From the NCBI RefSeq assembly GCF_025602895.1, contig NW_026516219.1:1-64000 (forward strand): a stretch of DNA of 64,000 bases, written 5' to 3'. The notes beneath the pieces are model-generated. The model was not told where the DNA came from. It was given only the letters and a program-made list of their open reading frames with translations, and did not search any database. The stretch is from Polychytrium aggregatum. Taxonomy: Eukaryota > Chytridiomycota > Chytridiomycetes > Polychytriales. Shown in pieces: positions 44,356 to 57,206 of this stretch. Within the stretch, counting starts at the first letter, position 1, and the number at the start of each line of letters is the position of its first letter. The position numbers and the translations under genes are program-made.

Positions 44356-47300
44356 TCACTCTTCACCGTCGCCAGGAGGAGCTGGAGGGGTATAGCGGAC
44401 CACCAAGCCGTACCCCAGATCTGTGGGATGCGTTGCGATAAAGGAAATGGATACCACCGCGAGTGGTTAGAATCGTACAGCTTTGAAGATACAACTCCGC
44501 AGCAGCAGCAAGCAGAGTCGGAAACGTCGATGGCATACCTTGGATGTTGGCGACACAGCCAGGAGTGACCAGAGTGCCTTCCAAGTTGATGATGGCCAAG
44601 TTGGAGAACGCTGCAGCAAGATAAAGTTAGTCGCTGGCTGCAGGGCACACACGGTAATCGAGAGAGACTCGCTGGGTTGATGGGAGCATCGGCTCGCTGG
44701 TGCGCACCTGCCAGCATGTTCATAACGCCTGCATCTCTGACCGGCGTGTGCGACAGATTCAGGCTCTTGAGAGCGAACCGCATCGGTGACTTGGTGAGCT
44801 CGTCCAGGAGCTTATCGGAGACATGGGTCTGTGCCAGAGAGAGCACTCGCAGGTACGGAAGCGCCAGGAGGCAGCCCATTCCCTCGTCGTGGATATCGAG
44901 GTGGTTGAGGTAAAGCTCCTTGAGTTGCAGCAGCCCTGGTTGCAGATCGGCCCAAGCAGCGATGATACACGCACCCACAAATGCGAGCGAGTCACGGATG
45001 CCGTAGCGCGTGAGCCGGGAGCGAAGGACCAGCCGTGAATGCGGCTCAAGGCCGATTGGCGACTGGTTGATGCAGGAGCAAGTGCAGGAGCAAGTGCAAA
45101 GCTCTCGGGACCAAAGCATCCTCACCTGCAACCGAAGCAAGACCGGCGTCGTCCACCTTGGTTCGTGACAAGTTCAAGTGCTCCAATGTTCTCGAGAGTC
45201 GAGGAAGCGTCTGCAGCCCCTCGTTGGAGACTTGGGCGCCTTCAAGATCGAGCTTGACGAGTGGGAGATCTTGGAGTTGTAAAGCATGTCCAGCCGTGCG
45301 CCAGTCGTCAATGGGCATGTCAGACCACCTTCGGAAGCATGGGGCGCAAAGACACTCGACACACTCATACGATGGCCATGTGGAGACAGCCGATCCGCCG
45401 TGTGCTGTCGTGCGAGCCCTGGTACTCACTTGCAATCACATACCTGTAAACTTGGGGAGTATGCCATCCAGCGGTAAACCGGAGAGCGGGAGCTGGATAT
45501 GCTGAAGATGCTGCTGGCCTGTTGTTTGCCAGCCGAGGCCGACAATCCCATGGCCAAAAGAAGGGTGTCCGTCGTACCGAAGCAATTCAACGCAGCGTCA
45601 GCTCGGGCAACACAAGAAGCGGGGCCTCATTCGATCCTACACCCATCCTCGGTTGAACATGTGCTCATCGTCCGTCAGAGCAAATCCACAAGGGGCATCG
45701 ACTGACGCACCTCTGGGGATCCAAATCAATCCCTCGGCGCTTAGGTTGTTGCAGCCGCGCAGATCGAGCTCCAGCAGGTTGCGAAACGACGAGACCACCA
45801 GGCGCACGTCGCCGTTGACAATCGGAGTGCCACTGATATCGAGGTACTCGAGGGCGTTGACGAGGCTACCACGAACAGGGCTCATTGGTGCTGCAAAGTG
45901 CAGTCGCGAGACGTTCAATCGAACAAGACGAGTGTTTGCCAGAAGTTCAAAGACACGCTCGCCCTCGATTCGCTGGCAGTTACCGATGCTGAGGGAGACG
46001 AGGGTCGTCTGAACAGCATCGATGATCTCGGCAAGGCCACTGGTGCCGATAAGGGTGTACGACAGGTCGAGCTCCCGCAATTGGCCAAGCTCTAGCAACG
46101 GAGTCGAGATTCGGTCTCACGTAAGCGTCTCGCACGGTTCGACGCCCCACCTCCCCACGAGAGTTGCACACATCTTCATCTTTCTTACCGCGGAAGACAT
46201 ATGCACATTTGTCGGTTACCCGACAGTTTGCCAGATTGAGACTTTGCAACGACCGGGCAGCTGGAGCAAGGTCACGAAACATTCGCGTGAATAGGCTGTC
46301 ACGTCTACCTCAAGAATACGACGCCAGCACACTAGAACAGCACTCGCCGCATGAATCGTGGGTGATGATGCCTACCCGAGAGTGCGACAACAGCTTGGTC
46401 ACTGATGTGGCAGCCCTTCAGCGACACTCGATCCAGCGTCACCCAATGGTCGAGGGTCAGCTTCTCCACGAGTGAGTCGGTGGTCAGCACGCAGCTGATT
46501 GAAATTGCCGTGGGTTGTCCGGGGCAGAGAGGAAAGCACTCGCTGTCAGTCCACCGTTGCTACACTTGGGCGGCGGCGTTAGCAGCGAGCAAAGGTACCG
46601 AGAGGTATGATGCTGCGGACAAAGCATTGCTGAGCGACAGTGTGCCGCTGGATACCCACTGATCGAGACAAAGGTTTTCCACGATGCTATCAAACCGAGA
46701 GGCATGGATCGAGTCAGTCAGCCAGTCAGTCAGTCAGTCAGTCAGTCAGGATGAAGCCTTGCTATTTGAGCACCGGATTGCAGCACAGGCATTTTAACGC
46801 ACGCAGAGCTCAGTCGTGAGGCCAGGAAGGCGCTGATGGTCTTAGAGCGCACAGCATGATCTATGATCATCTCGACCAGGGACGAGCCATAGCTTCGCAG
46901 CACAACCAAGGTTGAGGCCGCTGTTCGAGGGTCTCTAATCACATCTAAACCAAGATTAAATGCGTGAGCGGGAAGGCACCATTGCACCGCACACTCAGCC
47001 AACTTCAGTCCATACCCATAGATGTCAGCAGAGCCAGCTCCTTGAGTGAACGCGGCGACCTGAGCAGCTTGCGGGGCCTCTTCTCCGCGATAGTGTCGGC
47101 CGGCGCGACCGGGACAAAGGGCAGCGCTCCTGTATGGGGTTGATCAACGTCAGATCATTACCGAAATGCTCGAGATATGGACCCAGCAGTGCCCGCCGTG
47201 CTTACTCTCGTCTTGGGGAACACTTCCGCCCAGGCGATTTCCGGCGCCGACAAAGGCGTTCTGGACAATCCGATATCTCGGCCGTCCTCTATGAAGCCCG

Positions 47301-49462
47301 GGCTGTCTCCCGCGGTTCCTCGGTGCCGCATGGGGAGGGACAACTTCTGGCTCGTGGTCACTGGCACGGGAGCCGTCGTTATCGTCACTGGAATCGCTGG
47401 AATCGCTGGCGCCCACGCCATCATCGTCGCCGTTTTCATCAGTGTCTGAGTCCATGACATCGTGAGGACCAGGCCCGCTCCTGGTATCAGAAGCATCCTC
47501 GTTGCTATCAATGGCCATGTCGTCCGATGGGAGAGTGGCTGGTGCTGCCGGATCACGGGAAGTGGTCGCACTGGAGTCACCAAGTTCGGCTGAGGATGCG
47601 GCAACCAAGGGTGGCTGGGCTATCGGGCTAACGATTGCGGCCGGAGCACGATCCTGAACAAACACCGAGAAAGGAGATGAGGTGAATAGGGGAAGTGCAG
47701 ACACTGGATTATCTGAGCTGCGAGTAATTACATTGCACAGAACACAGAACCTACCACCGACTCGGCAGCCAAAGGGACCACATGCAAATTCCCGCTGGGA
47801 ACCAAACCTGAGAAGATGAATTGAGGGCCCGCTTGGAATCAGTCTTCCCTGGCAATCGGCGCCAAATTGCCCAGCCCATTCGGCGAGCCGCTCCCTCATC
47901 CTCGCTCGGATGCGCTGTTAGCACGGCTCTGCGGCTCCAGTAGAGGGCACGACCCCAGTACCTGCATCCAAAAGCGACAGGACATGGTCTTGACGGGCAA
48001 ACGTTCGCCGCGGAAACGGCTGCAGTAACTGGAAGCTGCCGGCCTTGCACCAGGCTGGCACACGTGCACTTGCCGAATCGACGACCCAGGCAAAGACACT
48101 TCCCAGGTCCGAACTGGAGGTAAAGCGCTTCTTGACACTCGTTCCGTTGGGATACCGAATCTGATGCAAGCAACCGGCCGAGAGTGAGCGTGGGCACCGG
48201 TCGAAGAAATCCGTGCGAGGCGATCATGTATGTCTCTGAGAGCCGATCCAACTCTACCTGGAGGACCGTTTCATTGGCCGAGGGGCTAGGCTGGACAGCC
48301 TTGGGCTTGATATCAGGCGGGGCCTATGCAGATAGCAGGATAGTCACAAGTCAGACGGATGGTGGCGGCAGAGGCTTCGTTTGTTGAGTCGGCAACAGTA
48401 ACCGACGAAGGTCCGAGAGAGATAGGAGAACATACTGCCGATGTGGTAGATCTCAGCTTCATTCTCTCGCGATCCTCTTTGAAACGGGCCAGAGCCTCTT
48501 GCCGATGCTGAAAAGCCCCAGTGTGGATCGACAGAAGCGAGGAGCGCAGACATAGAGCGTTATTATCAGAGCAGGCCGGGTGGTATTCAGGGTTCATGAG
48601 CAGCTGGCGCCGATTCGTTCCGTCACTCGATCGCTCCTCTGGACTCGATCCACTCCCATCCCCGACGACGGACCGAAGGGTCAATCGCTGCTCGTACTCA
48701 ACCAACCTGAGCATTTTGGCTCTTGAATCGCTTGCTCTCCTGGAATTGAATCGTCTGCGCCAAACGGGAGTGGTCTTCACGAGTTGATGTATACCGCGAG
48801 CTGACCTATCGGAGCCAGGGATGGCGATGGGGTGTGAGCCGATATCATCACTGATGGTGTTTGAAGATCATTCGATCGGCGATATCGAGGAACACTGCGA
48901 GCCCCGGCCTCTCCAATTCGCCGTTCATGCGACCAATGCGCAGGAGAGCATCAGAGAGACGATCGATACCTGCGGGGTGGGATCGTGCTGGATGGGATCC
49001 TGCGCTGCCGATACAGGGCTCGTTATCCGAGAGGAGCTGGCATTCGTCGTCGGAGAATCGGCTGCTGGCTCACTCGACGGTACGTCTGCATCGGGCAACG
49101 GCTCGATATCGACTTCGCTCGGGGACGAGTCTGAAGGCAGGTCGAGCCGCAGGATGGGTTGGTTGTTGGTGGAGAGCAACTGGGACTTGATCCTGCACAG
49201 GCAATAATAGAGCTGGTTATTAGCTTGTAGGGAGAGGAAGGATGGGCTAAGGGAAAGCCGTCTCCACAAGAGAGCCGGGGGTGGTGGCCGAGGCGGGGAA
49301 GGGAGCGACAGGGGTCGTTGGGAAGGGAGCACCTTGCCAAACGCACCATGAATCGGCCTCCTCAGGGGACGTGAAGCCATATTCGATTGCCCGGATGCAG
49401 GACTCCCACGAGTGGCCATATCCCAGCAGAGTGGCGAGCAGGAGATCGTGTCTCGTCGACAT
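44356..49462 (-). CDS. UBA-UBX-SHP protein with C-terminal leucine-rich repeats (probable Cdc48 adaptor)
   Basis: About 18 exons. Phase-consistent ones are 49347-49462, 48970-49192, 48707-48805, 48436-48507, 48258-48323, 47962-48160, 47808-47914, 47206-47653, 47016-47129, 46803-46944, 46599-46686, 46376-46538, 46189-46308 and 45711-46091. Exon 1 starts MSTRHDLLLATLLGYGHSWE, a UBA domain ending ADSW. A basic coil (QEALARFKEDRERMKL) leads to a UBX domain (IRYPNGTSVKKRFTSSSDL) that keeps the p97-contact loop QPFPRRTF. An acidic stretch and an SHP-like box (FVGAGNRLGG) follow. The rest is RNI-type LRRs (LRELDLSYTLIGTSG, LEHLNLSRTKVDDAG, LKSLNLSHTPVRDAG). UBA binds ubiquitin; UBX and SHP bind Cdc48/p97; the LRR may select substrates. 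Junctions between about 45100 and 45500 and the 44356 end are less certain. Confidence 0.75.
46711..46750. repeat. CAGT microsatellite inside an intron
   Basis: (CAGT)n tract within the intron at 46687-46802 of the UBX-LRR gene. Confidence 0.85.
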
Positions 49463-49895
49463 GTTTGGAGATGCGGATGCAAGGAGATTGGGATCGGGGC
49501 GAGGACGAAGACGAAAGCGAAGGCGAAGGCAAAGGCAAAGGCGTGTTTGGGGGTGACATGGACGAACCAATCGTCCGGGATCCAAGAGCCACCAAGCGAG
49601 CCACCACACCACCAGGCAGGGCGGACTCGCATACGACGGCATGCGATACTCTGGTAATGGAGCAGGTGTCGGATTGCGGCCCGAGCACCCCGACTGGGCG
49701 AATGCACGCCGAGCCAGTTTCTGCTTCTGCTTCTGCTTCTGCCTCTGCCCATGCTTCTGCTTCTGCGTCTGCTTCTGCTTCCCACGCTCTCACACCGATA
49801 TTGGGTGACAGGATGGGCCGTGCAGCAAGCCAAGTTGCCGCACAGAGCCCTGCAATGTATTTGCGGTCCGTCGGAGAGCAGCCTCCCCCCCGGAC
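49463..49895. other. Gap with a GCTTCT microsatellite
   Basis: Short region between the UBX-LRR start and the aquaporin stop (same strand). It holds an AAGGCG-rich run near 49515-49545 and a degenerate (GCTTCT)n tract at 49720-49782. No gene was recognised. Confidence 0.55.
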
Positions 49896-51242
49896 TCACT
49901 CGTCGTCATAATGGACTTGTCGCTCCCGGGCGCTGTGGGTGAGACGGCGGCTTCGCGTTGACCTTGGGCGCTTCCCGAGGAGCAGCAAATAGATTCCGCC
50001 GCCGATCGGAGCGCCAATGAAAGGGCCGAGAATGTAGACCCAAAAGCCGATGCGTGAGCCTGGAAAGGCGACAGTGCCCCAGCCCAGAGCCGCGGCCACA
50101 AAGCGAGGGCCGAGGTCGCGGGCAGGATTGAAGGAGGCCATGGTGATTGGGCCAATGACGGCTATTAGGCAGGTGAGGGTAAGGCCGATAAAGTACGGTG
50201 CAAGCTCCTTTCGGGGCATGGCTCTGTTGTCGGGATCAGTCAGGGCAAAGGCCATGAAGGAGAGCATGCCAGATCCAAAGGCTTCGCAAAAGAGGGCATT
50301 CGCGGGGCTCAGCAGGGTGAGCAAAGGTCCATTGATGGAGGCGGACGAGGCGTTGGTTGTGGGGGTGTAGTACTGGGGGTAGTACCCCGGGTTGGGAAAG
50401 TAGTTCACAAAGATCATGGCCGAGAGTTCGGATCCGGACTGGCCGCGATGGATGTTGTTGAGCTGCTCGTATTCGGCAATGAGGGCGTTGAAGAGTGCGT
50501 AGTTGAGGAACCCGGCAGCGATGCTTCCGAGCAGCTGGGCGACCCAGTACAGCAGGGCTTTCTTGAAGGTGAACCCGGTCCGGTACTGCCATATGGCCAT
50601 CGTCAGCGAGATTGCAGGATTCAAGTGTGCCCCTGAGACGTAGGCCGTTCCGTAGATGGCGAGGCCCAAGGCAGTGCCGCAGACAACAGCCAGCTGACCG
50701 GGATCGAGCCAGATCCATCGTGGCAAGTGAGTTGTTGAGGGATCGATTCCGCCAATGTGTCGGATGGAGTTAAAGGCGGACGGTCAGCACAACCAGGCGA
50801 GTGCCACAAGTGGATAGAAAATGGAGCGAGAGTTGGAATCGTACCCAGCTCAGCTAGGACGGCAGGCTTGCGACGACATGGCTCTAGCAGATGCACGGAG
50901 CCCGCACATTGCTCAGCTCGGTCATGTGCGCTGAGACAGACACGCACTCACCTCCCAGATTCCTTTGAGAGCCCCGATGAGTACCAGGGACGACAGAGAG
51001 CCGATACAGAGCAGGACTAGAAACAGCGTTCCCAGAAACTCGGCGACGTAGGGTTGGAAATGGGGCCACGACAGCTGGATCGCCAGCCCGTAGTAAGTAA
51101 GCTTCCTCTTGACCTTGTGGGTCCACAGACCCCATCGGATTTTGCAGGATACATGAGAGTCTGAGGGGTCGCTTTCGCCCATGTCGATCTCCACAACGGG
51201 TGTCTCCGACTCTTCGCTGCCGCTTTCGACCACCGACGACAT
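49896..51242 (-). CDS. Aquaglyceroporin (MIP family channel)
   Basis: Exon 1 (50952-51242) starts MSSVVESGSEESE. It has an acidic cytoplasmic N-terminus of about 60 residues and TM1 (VAEFLGTLFLVLLCIGSL), and ends at a GTGAGT donor. The main exon (49896 to about 50693) holds both pore boxes. The first is SGAHLNPAIS. The second is FNPARDLGPR, where Asp after NPAR marks glycerol-conducting members. Further helices end with YILGPFIGAPIGGGIYLLLLG and a basic tail. Loop C is long (about 60 residues, Tyr/Asn-rich). The channel would pass glycerol and water across the plasma membrane during osmotic change. The only AG near the expected acceptor is at 50694-50695; it shortens the region before TM2, so a small exon may have been missed. 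Confidence 0.85.
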
Positions 51243-53121
51243 GCCTAATAGCCCGTGGATGTGAGCGAGGCGCTGCGAAATGCTGGAGATGCACAATATC
51301 GACGGCAGCACGAGCCAACGACCTCAGTGCAGTGACGTACTCAGATAGAGCAGGTTTTCTCCCTTCTTTGGCAGCTGCGACATGGTATGTAGTGGGTATG
51401 GTACGAGTTGCTATGGCTGTGGGAAAGGGGAGCACGAGAAGAGGGCGGGTTGGGAGCAGCCACGGACGAGATTGCGTGCAGTGGTCTTGGCGAGTCATGG
51501 AGGCAGAATAGGAACCGCGGTGAAGGCAAATGAGTTTGGAGTATCGTTGTTTGAAGGCAGGGGCGACAGGACGGTGGTTGTATCGATTGCCACGATCCCA
51601 GGTGAGTGTTGGCATCCATTTTCATAATGGTGCTGGGGATCGGGACGCGTCGGCCTCGTTCGAGCTCAAGCCGACGATGGGACGGATGGCACATGCATTG
51701 ACTCATAGATTTGCCCATGCACACCACATCGCACAAAGACCCTTGTGTTGAACCCTGAGAAAAAAGACCCGCCTACCTCGCAATGGCAGTGTGCTCCAGT
51801 CACGGTTGCGGAGGACTGCGGCCAAGTTTTGGTTGCGAGACGCGTCCAGTGATGACGACGAGGAGGAATGGTGCACAAGAAAGGCCGGGATGAAGGCTGT
51901 GGAGTGACAAGCCGGGCTCGGGCGAGTGGCCAGCGAGAAAGACGAGGGTGCTGTCGGAAATATATTTTCAGATTCGCCAAGAGCCAAACCGACAAGACGG
52001 AGAGAATCAGGGGCCGATCGTCACGGGGGGGGCAAGCGTCGATGCATTGGTTGTGCCCACGACACCTCAGGGGAAGCACTGCACAGCCGAGCGGTGCGAC
52101 TGACTCGCTGCCGGGTCGCGAATAGTGAGAGTTCCGCCATGCATGACAGCGCAAAGGGCTGATCCTGATCCTGATCCTGATTCAAGCTGGGGGCAGCCGT
52201 GATTCTGGTGCGCGCCCTTGCAAACAGCAGGCCCCGTCGGGTTGATGTTCACGGACGAGGGCGAGCAGGCGTGCACGCAGAGGATATACGGGGTTCCGTG
52301 AGTGATCAGGGCGACGATGATGGCCGCAAGGACTGGTGGCGGTCGCAAGGGTGGCCGGAATGATGGACCCGACGACGACAAGTCCGATGCTGGGCGTGGG
52401 AATCAGAAGCACCCTGGCGTTTGGCGGTGGCGGTGGCGGTGCTGCGGCGACACAGAACGGCAGCCAGGCTCGCTGCGATTGGCCGGAGCCCAGAACATGT
52501 GCCGCTGCTGCCCCGGAGCAGACACGGTGCAGAGTGGCACAGACACGGAATCATGACAAGGGCGTGCTTCTGCGGCAGCGGCGAAGGACATGTGGGTATC
52601 AGGTGAGGCAGCAGGTCGCACAGAGCGGGAGAGAGCGAAAGCGAGAGCGAGGCGAGACAACAACAGCGAGAGCGGGGGGAATATTACTTTGACGCATCGG
52701 CTGCGGGCTGGGGCATTAACCCTCGACCCGACAGCACCCGCAGCCGAGGCGCATCAAATACACGCAGTATAGACCAGATGCAGACTCATCCTCGCCTCGC
52801 TCACAGGACACCACCACACCACGCAGTCGCAACAGACCACAGTCTCAGTGTCGACGGCACATGACGCCGCCAAGGCGCCACAGAACACAGACACAGAATG
52901 CCCCTGGCTCGCCAGAGCGGCGAGATTCCACTTTTTCGCCCCCCCCGCCCCAGGCGAGAGCCACAGGCGGCCAGGTCCTGCGCAACTGGGCCGCCCTTTT
53001 TTTCTTTCCTGCTGTTGTGAATCTCGTCTCCTCGTGCTCCTCGCCGGTGCTTTGCCGCTCTCCGAAATCTCGCTTCTTCTTCCTCCCCGTCGCCGACTGC
53101 CTATCTCGTCCGCTGCCTGCC
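51243..53121. promoter_or_regulatory. Divergent upstream region of the aquaporin and PP2C genes
   Basis: About 1.88 kb between two outward-facing start codons. Short frames only, none with a recognisable domain. It includes a GATCCT repeat (about 52160-52182) and a GGTGGC run (about 52424-52442). No core promoter motif stands out. Confidence 0.45.
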
Positions 53122-55534
53122 ATGGGTCAAACACTCTCCGAGCCCGTCACCGAAAAGCACACCACCTCTGGCGGAGACGATCGCCTGCTCTATGGCGCCA
53201 GTGCCATGCAGGGATGGCGCATCAGTACGTTTCCGACCCGTCTGCCCTTTTGCTTGGGCGGCTGCGGCTGCTCGTCGCTGCTATCTCTCCTCTCGACTGC
53301 TTCTTGCATCTGCCGCACTCGGTCTTCTGTACACACGGCTGCGATGATGCCTGGCTGCTATACAGTCCTCCGTCCGTCACCCATACGTGTCGGGGGGGGG
53401 GCATTGGCCAGGCATCCTGTGCTGTCGCTGGCTCTGTTGCTCAAGGCAGCTTCTCTGGCACCAGTTGTCTCTCGTCTATAGGCAGATCCATCTGCTGCAG
53501 ACGTGTGGCTGCCATGCAGTCGTCCTGCTGTGGCGGCTCCGGCTGATCTGGCGGTGGAGGCCAGAGCCGACCAGAGATGACCGACCAGAGGCGATGCCGC
53601 CATCCGGCTCTCCCTGCTTGTCGCTGGGACCTGGAGCGGCAGTAGCAGCAACGGCAGCAGCTGGATCGCTCGTCTCTGGATGATGTCGAGCCGTTGTCGC
53701 TGCGGTGTGCCTTTGGCTGCTGTCTTGCTCGAGCCCCACAGACCGTCGCTGTGGGCTCTTCCGCTGCGTCACGCAGCCGGACCGAGGCCGTTTCTGCTGG
53801 ACGAACTGGACTGGGAGCAGCCATCACGAGACACGGCCGTTGCTGACACTTGATGCCGATCTCTCTTTCCTCGAAACCAAACCCGCCGGTCCAACCGCAC
53901 CTGCCTCCTTCTCCACTCGCTGACTCCTGATTTGCGCGGTCTGTCATCGAACCTATGCGATCTCGTGTTGTCTGCCCGTCGCCCCTCTCGATACCTCCTG
54001 CTCCTCAAGGCATGGAGGATGCTCACACTACCGTCCTGAGTCTTATCGATGGAAAGAAAATCTCATTCTTTGGAGTCTTTGATGGACACGGCGGAAGCAC
54101 GGTGGCAAAGTTCGCTGGAGAAAAGCTACACACCCAGATCGCCGAGACTGCCGAATTCAAGGACGGCAACTTCAAAGACTCACTCAAGAGCGGCTTCCTC
54201 TCGTTCGATCTTGCCCTGTCCAAAGGTACCCATCCCACCGCCTGCCTGGCTGCCTGGCTGCCTGCCTGCATGTCTGGAAGTGCGCGCTGCTGCACCCCCT
54301 CGCGGCAGCACGCATTTGCGCTCGCGGTATGCTCTGAAGGCCGAGGTATCCGCAGCCGCCCGGCGCGCTCGATTTCCGCGACTTTGGGTGGCACGGCAGC
54401 GCCAGGGCCAGACCCTGGACAGCGGCCACCTGCCCCCCCCCACTTTGCATCATATACCCTAACCTGTCGCCGTCGCATGCCGTCCTCCAGAACCCGTGAT
54501 GCAGTCCGACAGCTCCGGATGCACATCGGTGACCATCCTGATCACCGAAGACAACCGCCTTTTCTGTGCCAACGCCGGTGACTCGAGAGCTGTCCTGAGT
54601 CGCGGCGGCGGTGCCATCCCGCTGTCCCAGGACCACAAGCCCACCAACCCTGGTACGCTCAGGTCGCTGCATGTCGCAGTCATCATAACCCCTTATACGC
54701 TCTCCGGACGTCTGGCTTACGACTTTGCGCTCGCCACCAGAGGAAATCAACCGCATCACCATGGCCGGTGGCTTTGTTGAGTTTGGCCGCGTGAACGGTA
54801 AGTGGCTGCCACACGCAATCGGGCTCGCTGCTGCCTGGGTCCGGCGATGTGCAGATATCCAGTCTTCCTTTTCTGCTCCCCGCCCCCGGCAAGATGGCTT
54901 GGCTTGCAACTCATCCACCCGCTGGGAATCTTTGTTACACCACAGGCAACCTGGCTCTTTCTCGTGCTCTCGGCGACTTTGAGTTCAAGGATGTTGCCGA
55001 TCTCCCCCCGGAACAACAAATCGTGACCGCCAACCCCGATATCACCGAGCAGACTCTGGATCAAAACGACGAGTTTGTTGTGCTGGCGTGCGATGGTGAG
55101 TGCTTTCATGGTGCCTGTTTGTTGCTGTTGGTGCCTGTTGGTGCCTGTTGGTGTCTGTTGGTGTCTGTTGGTGTCTGTTGGTGTCTGTTGGTGCCCATGC
55201 TCGCATCCTATTGTCACTGCCGTTCAGCCCACCCCCCCCAGAACAGGCCACCGCCTCATCCTCTGTTTCGGTTGCCGATGCGTGTACAGGTATCTGGGAC
55301 GTTCTTTCGAACCAACAGGTCGTGGACTTTGTGCGTGAGCGGCTCCTCAACCACGGCGACCTCGCCAAGGCCGCCGAGGAATTGATGGACCGATGCCTGG
55401 CCAAGGACAGCGACATGGGAGGTGTTGGCTGCGACAACATGACCGTCATTATCGTCGGAACCCTGCTGGGCAGAACGCAAGAACAGTGGATCGAAGCCAT
55501 CAAGAGCAAAGCCGGCGACCTCATCTCGAACTAA
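53122..55534 (+). CDS. PP2C-type Ser/Thr phosphatase
   Basis: Six exons (53122-53224, 54010-54225, 54491-54652, 54741-54797, 54946-55095, 55290-55534), all GT-AG with matching phases, giving 310 residues. It begins [15 protein letters not shown]; the Gly2 fits N-myristoylation, as in several PP2C enzymes. Metal-binding motifs are in place: [29 protein letters not shown] and the final DNMTVIIV. It belongs to the Ptc2/Ptc3 and PPM1A/B group that resets stress MAP kinase signalling and dephosphorylates Cdks. At 310 residues it is nearly the bare catalytic domain. Intron 1 is 785 nt; the last intron holds a GTTGGTGTCT repeat. Another gene model could include an extra exon in the large intron, but the protein is continuous without one. 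Confidence 0.93.
55121..55195. repeat. Intronic GTTGGTG(C/T)CT tandem repeat
   Basis: About seven near-perfect 10-bp units inside the last PP2C intron (55096-55289). Confidence 0.85.
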
Positions 55535-56746
55535 AATCGCACTCATCTAAATGTAAATTTTGAAGAGAAACAGCACCAAGACGAGTCGCTCAGATGACTC
55601 TTGATGCTGTGTTTGTTGCGACGGCCTCCTTAAGCTCTGCCCTTTTTCTCGTTTATTCACTCTCCGTTCTTTCTCTTGCTCCTTTCATACGTTTCTCCTC
55701 CTTTCCTCCTTGTTTCTACTTGCTTGTGCCTTTGCCTCACCTCTCTCGCACTCTACTATCACCACCATTACCACCCCACCCCCCGTTGGCTGATATGCGG
55801 CACATTCTCCTCCGCAGCAAATCACCCTAAGAGCACGGGGTGGCAGAGAGTGGAGGATGGGCGGAGCTGCCGCTCCATGATGTCTCAACAGATTGAGCTG
55901 ACACCGAGTCTGCGCCGCTGTTCCCCTCCCCTCGCTGCCTTTCCTGCTGCATTGCTGTTTCGCTGCTCCTGCCTCGGTGTTTCTGTGAATGCTTCTGGTT
56001 GCTTACTTGCTTCTCTGTGCCCTGGTATCTTGAGGGTGTGGATGTGTTCCCTCTGGTGCTGGTGCCTGTGTCGGGTTTATTCGATATTTGTCTCCTTTCT
56101 TCTTCTCTGCGATGCTTTCTACCAGCTCTCACCAGCCCGGTTCGTGATGCAACTTGGACTCTTCCCCAATGTCGATCCTGGATGAACGGCTGGCCACTCC
56201 CTGGTTTCTTTTCTCCACCCAAGAACTGTGAAAATAGGACCCGATGACCCATTTCCCATGTGCCGCCGCTTCTCACACGTCCTCCTCCTCCCCCTCTCCG
56301 TTTGCCCTCCGTCGCCTATTTTGCTCTCCTGTTTGATATACTTGTCGCCTATATTCTGAATGTACCATTTGAGCAATGAAGAAACTATCAACCAAAACGA
56401 CCACAACCCTCGTCGCCATCATTGCCATCACCACCAATCTCCACAATTGCAGTTGCTGGTATTGGGACCTTGGAGTCATTGCGAAGAGCCAGTGAGATGG
56501 TGTGCCCAAGGCTCGGCCGGCTGATACCATGCCATGAACCAGGGCACAGCGCGGCATAACCTGTGTCATGCGCCCCGTCAATCCCGGCTGGATCCAAAAG
56601 GCCTGGACAACACCTCGCCGCTTGCGAACAGGTGCCATGCACTGCGTTGCGGGCTCGTGGGCGCTGGACCCATGCAGGAGGCCTAGTCCGAGTTGATCGG
56701 ATCAGATCGGACTGAATCCGTGACTGGCGGTGCCGAGCCGCCCGAT
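55535..56746. other. Gap between convergent genes
   Basis: About 1.2 kb, strongly pyrimidine-rich on the plus strand, between the PP2C stop and the cytochrome b5 stop. No gene was recognised. Confidence 0.5.
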
Positions 56747-57206
56747 TCAAAGATAGGTAGCAAGCTGGCCAATCCAGTAGATCTCGAGCATGTCGAAGGC
56801 CTGGGTGGTATGGGGGTGGACGGTATCATCCCTGAACACTGTCTGCTCGGCGAGTTGGGATGAGAATCATGCGAGGGAGCATGATGCAAAATCAGGATGG
56901 TGTCAAGTGATCTCGGCCAGTGGTCAGAGCGAGGCCAGGGTCACCCTGTGGCGGCGGGGGGAGGAAAGGCAGAGGCAAGAAATCGAACAGCGTCCTTCTG
57001 ATGCCTTTTGCGAGGATGTCTCTTACCGAAATGTCGGTGCCGAGGTGCTCCTTCAACAGCGTGAATCCGCCGGGATGGTTGCTCTCATCGTCGAGGAAAT
57101 CCGTGATATCGAACACAGCGCCATCGAGGGCGATCCATGCATCGTTCATGGTGCTGTGCTCCGCGATCTCGGCGATCGAATAGACAGGGCTGTCGCTGCC
57201 GCTCAT
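56747..57206 (-). CDS. Small soluble cytochrome b5-domain protein
   Basis: Two exons (57027-57206 and 56747-56842), intron GT-AG with phase 0, giving 91 residues. It starts MSGSDSPVYSIAEIAEHS. It has the heme-binding HPGG box (DDESNHPGGFTLLKEHLG) and a second histidine candidate in DDTVHPHTTQAF, the two axial ligands of the b5 fold. It ends DMLEIYWIGQL-ATYL, matching the terminal helix of the fold. There is no C-terminal membrane anchor and no signal peptide, so it is probably a free electron carrier. The single-exon reading runs past a GTAAGA donor into unrelated residues and was rejected. Confidence 0.88.

Noticed and set aside
56892-57206. Single-exon 105-residue cytochrome b5 frame
   Set aside because: It reads through a GTAAGA donor into residues unlike the fold; splicing to 56842 restores the second heme ligand and the last helix.
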